Shown here: piece by piece, positions 53,443-53,524 of the stretch
Position numbering within the stretch: the first letter of the stretch is position 1
Layout of the letters: the number at the start of each line of letters is the position of its first letter
Origin: Lysinibacillus halotolerans
GTDB taxonomy: Bacteria; Bacillota; Bacilli; Bacillales_A; Planococcaceae
Direction of reading: 5' to 3'
Assembly: GCF_003711845.1 (NCBI RefSeq)
Contig: NZ_RHLQ01000023.1
Span: 1 to 53,524, forward strand
DNA: 53,524 bases
The notes under the pieces: model-generated
The model's database searches: none
Seen by the model: only the letters and a program-made list of their open reading frames with translations
Told to the model about the DNA's origin: nothing
Made by a program: the position numbers and the translations under genes

Positions 53443-53524
53443 TGAAAATATACTTTTAGAGTGGTAATGGAGATGGAATTAAAAACTCCTCTCGATATAA
53501 TGAAAATGGCCGTCAAACCAAATT

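Noticed and set aside
53480-53524. Possible second purine riboswitch at the window end
   Set aside because: GATATAATGAAAATGG is only superficially similar; the GTTTCTAC core is not seen before the window ends.
1-53524. CRISPR arrays, tRNA or rRNA genes, prophage or insertion sequences
   Set aside because: No regularly spaced repeats, no transposase, integrase or phage proteins and no tRNA-like cloverleaf were seen while reading either strand.

Overview
The window is a stretch of ordinary AT-rich chromosome from an aerobic, endospore-forming member of the Bacillales. Most protein families look closest to the Bacillaceae/Planococcaceae (Bacillus, Lysinibacillus, Ureibacillus type). The pointers are a SleL/YaaH spore-cortex enzyme, a DesK/DesR thermosensor beside its desaturase, a two-gene NHEJ system (Ku and ligase-polymerase LigD), a YitJ-type methionine gene behind a SAM-I riboswitch, CzrA/CzcD, strong AGGAGG ribosome sites, frequent TTG/GTG starts and many hairpin-plus-T-run terminators. 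I see no tRNA, rRNA, CRISPR array, prophage or insertion sequence. The genus assignment is inference.

Layout. 1-700: apparently non-coding apart from a doubtful 55-codon frame and a terminator. 0.7-7.8 kb: small membrane and unknown proteins, a GAF-LuxR regulator divergent from a 3-hydroxyacyl-CoA dehydrogenase, a PadR regulator with two dyad operators followed by a frameshifted HAAS-domain membrane gene, and a TetR regulator divergent from a 14-helix MFS pump. 8-10.9 kb: a cyclic-di-GMP pair (PAS-PAS-GGDEF and a YkuI-like EAL protein). 11-15.2 kb: sleL with an apparent ATT start, czrA-czcD zinc homeostasis, and a DUF2243-ctaG pair. 15.2-18 kb: ligD and ku, divergent. 18-21.1 kb: pcp-pxpB-pxpC-pxpA, a pyroglutamate salvage operon. 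21-30 kb: a PTS-IIC-like transporter, a YusW-like lipoprotein, DUF423, MOSC protein, guanine deaminase, endonuclease Q, carboxylesterase, a LysR regulator and a Sel1-repeat protein.

30-40.4 kb: HemY-type heme synthesis oxidase; a SAM-I riboswitch and terminator controlling yitJ-metH; then des-desK-desR, the membrane-fluidity circuit. 40.4-43.7 kb: a palindromic non-coding element, a lipoprotein, proline dehydrogenase and the FetAB exporter. 43.7-44.2 kb: a gene-free gap holding a candidate stand-alone small RNA on the minus strand with C-rich hairpin loops. 44.2-46.6 kb: pncB-nadE, the NAD salvage pair. 46.7-51.6 kb: a small orphan gene, then the MoxR/DUF58/transglutaminase triad with overlapping stops and starts. 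51.6-53.5 kb: guaA behind a guanine-type purine riboswitch followed by two terminators in series.

The main points for a second look are the candidate small RNA (43769-43936), the single-base frameshift in the HAAS gene (about 4475), the ATT start of sleL (10984), the tandem terminators ahead of guaA and the palindromic element after desR. I found no convincing wholly new multi-gene system; most genes fall into known families with conventional neighbours.
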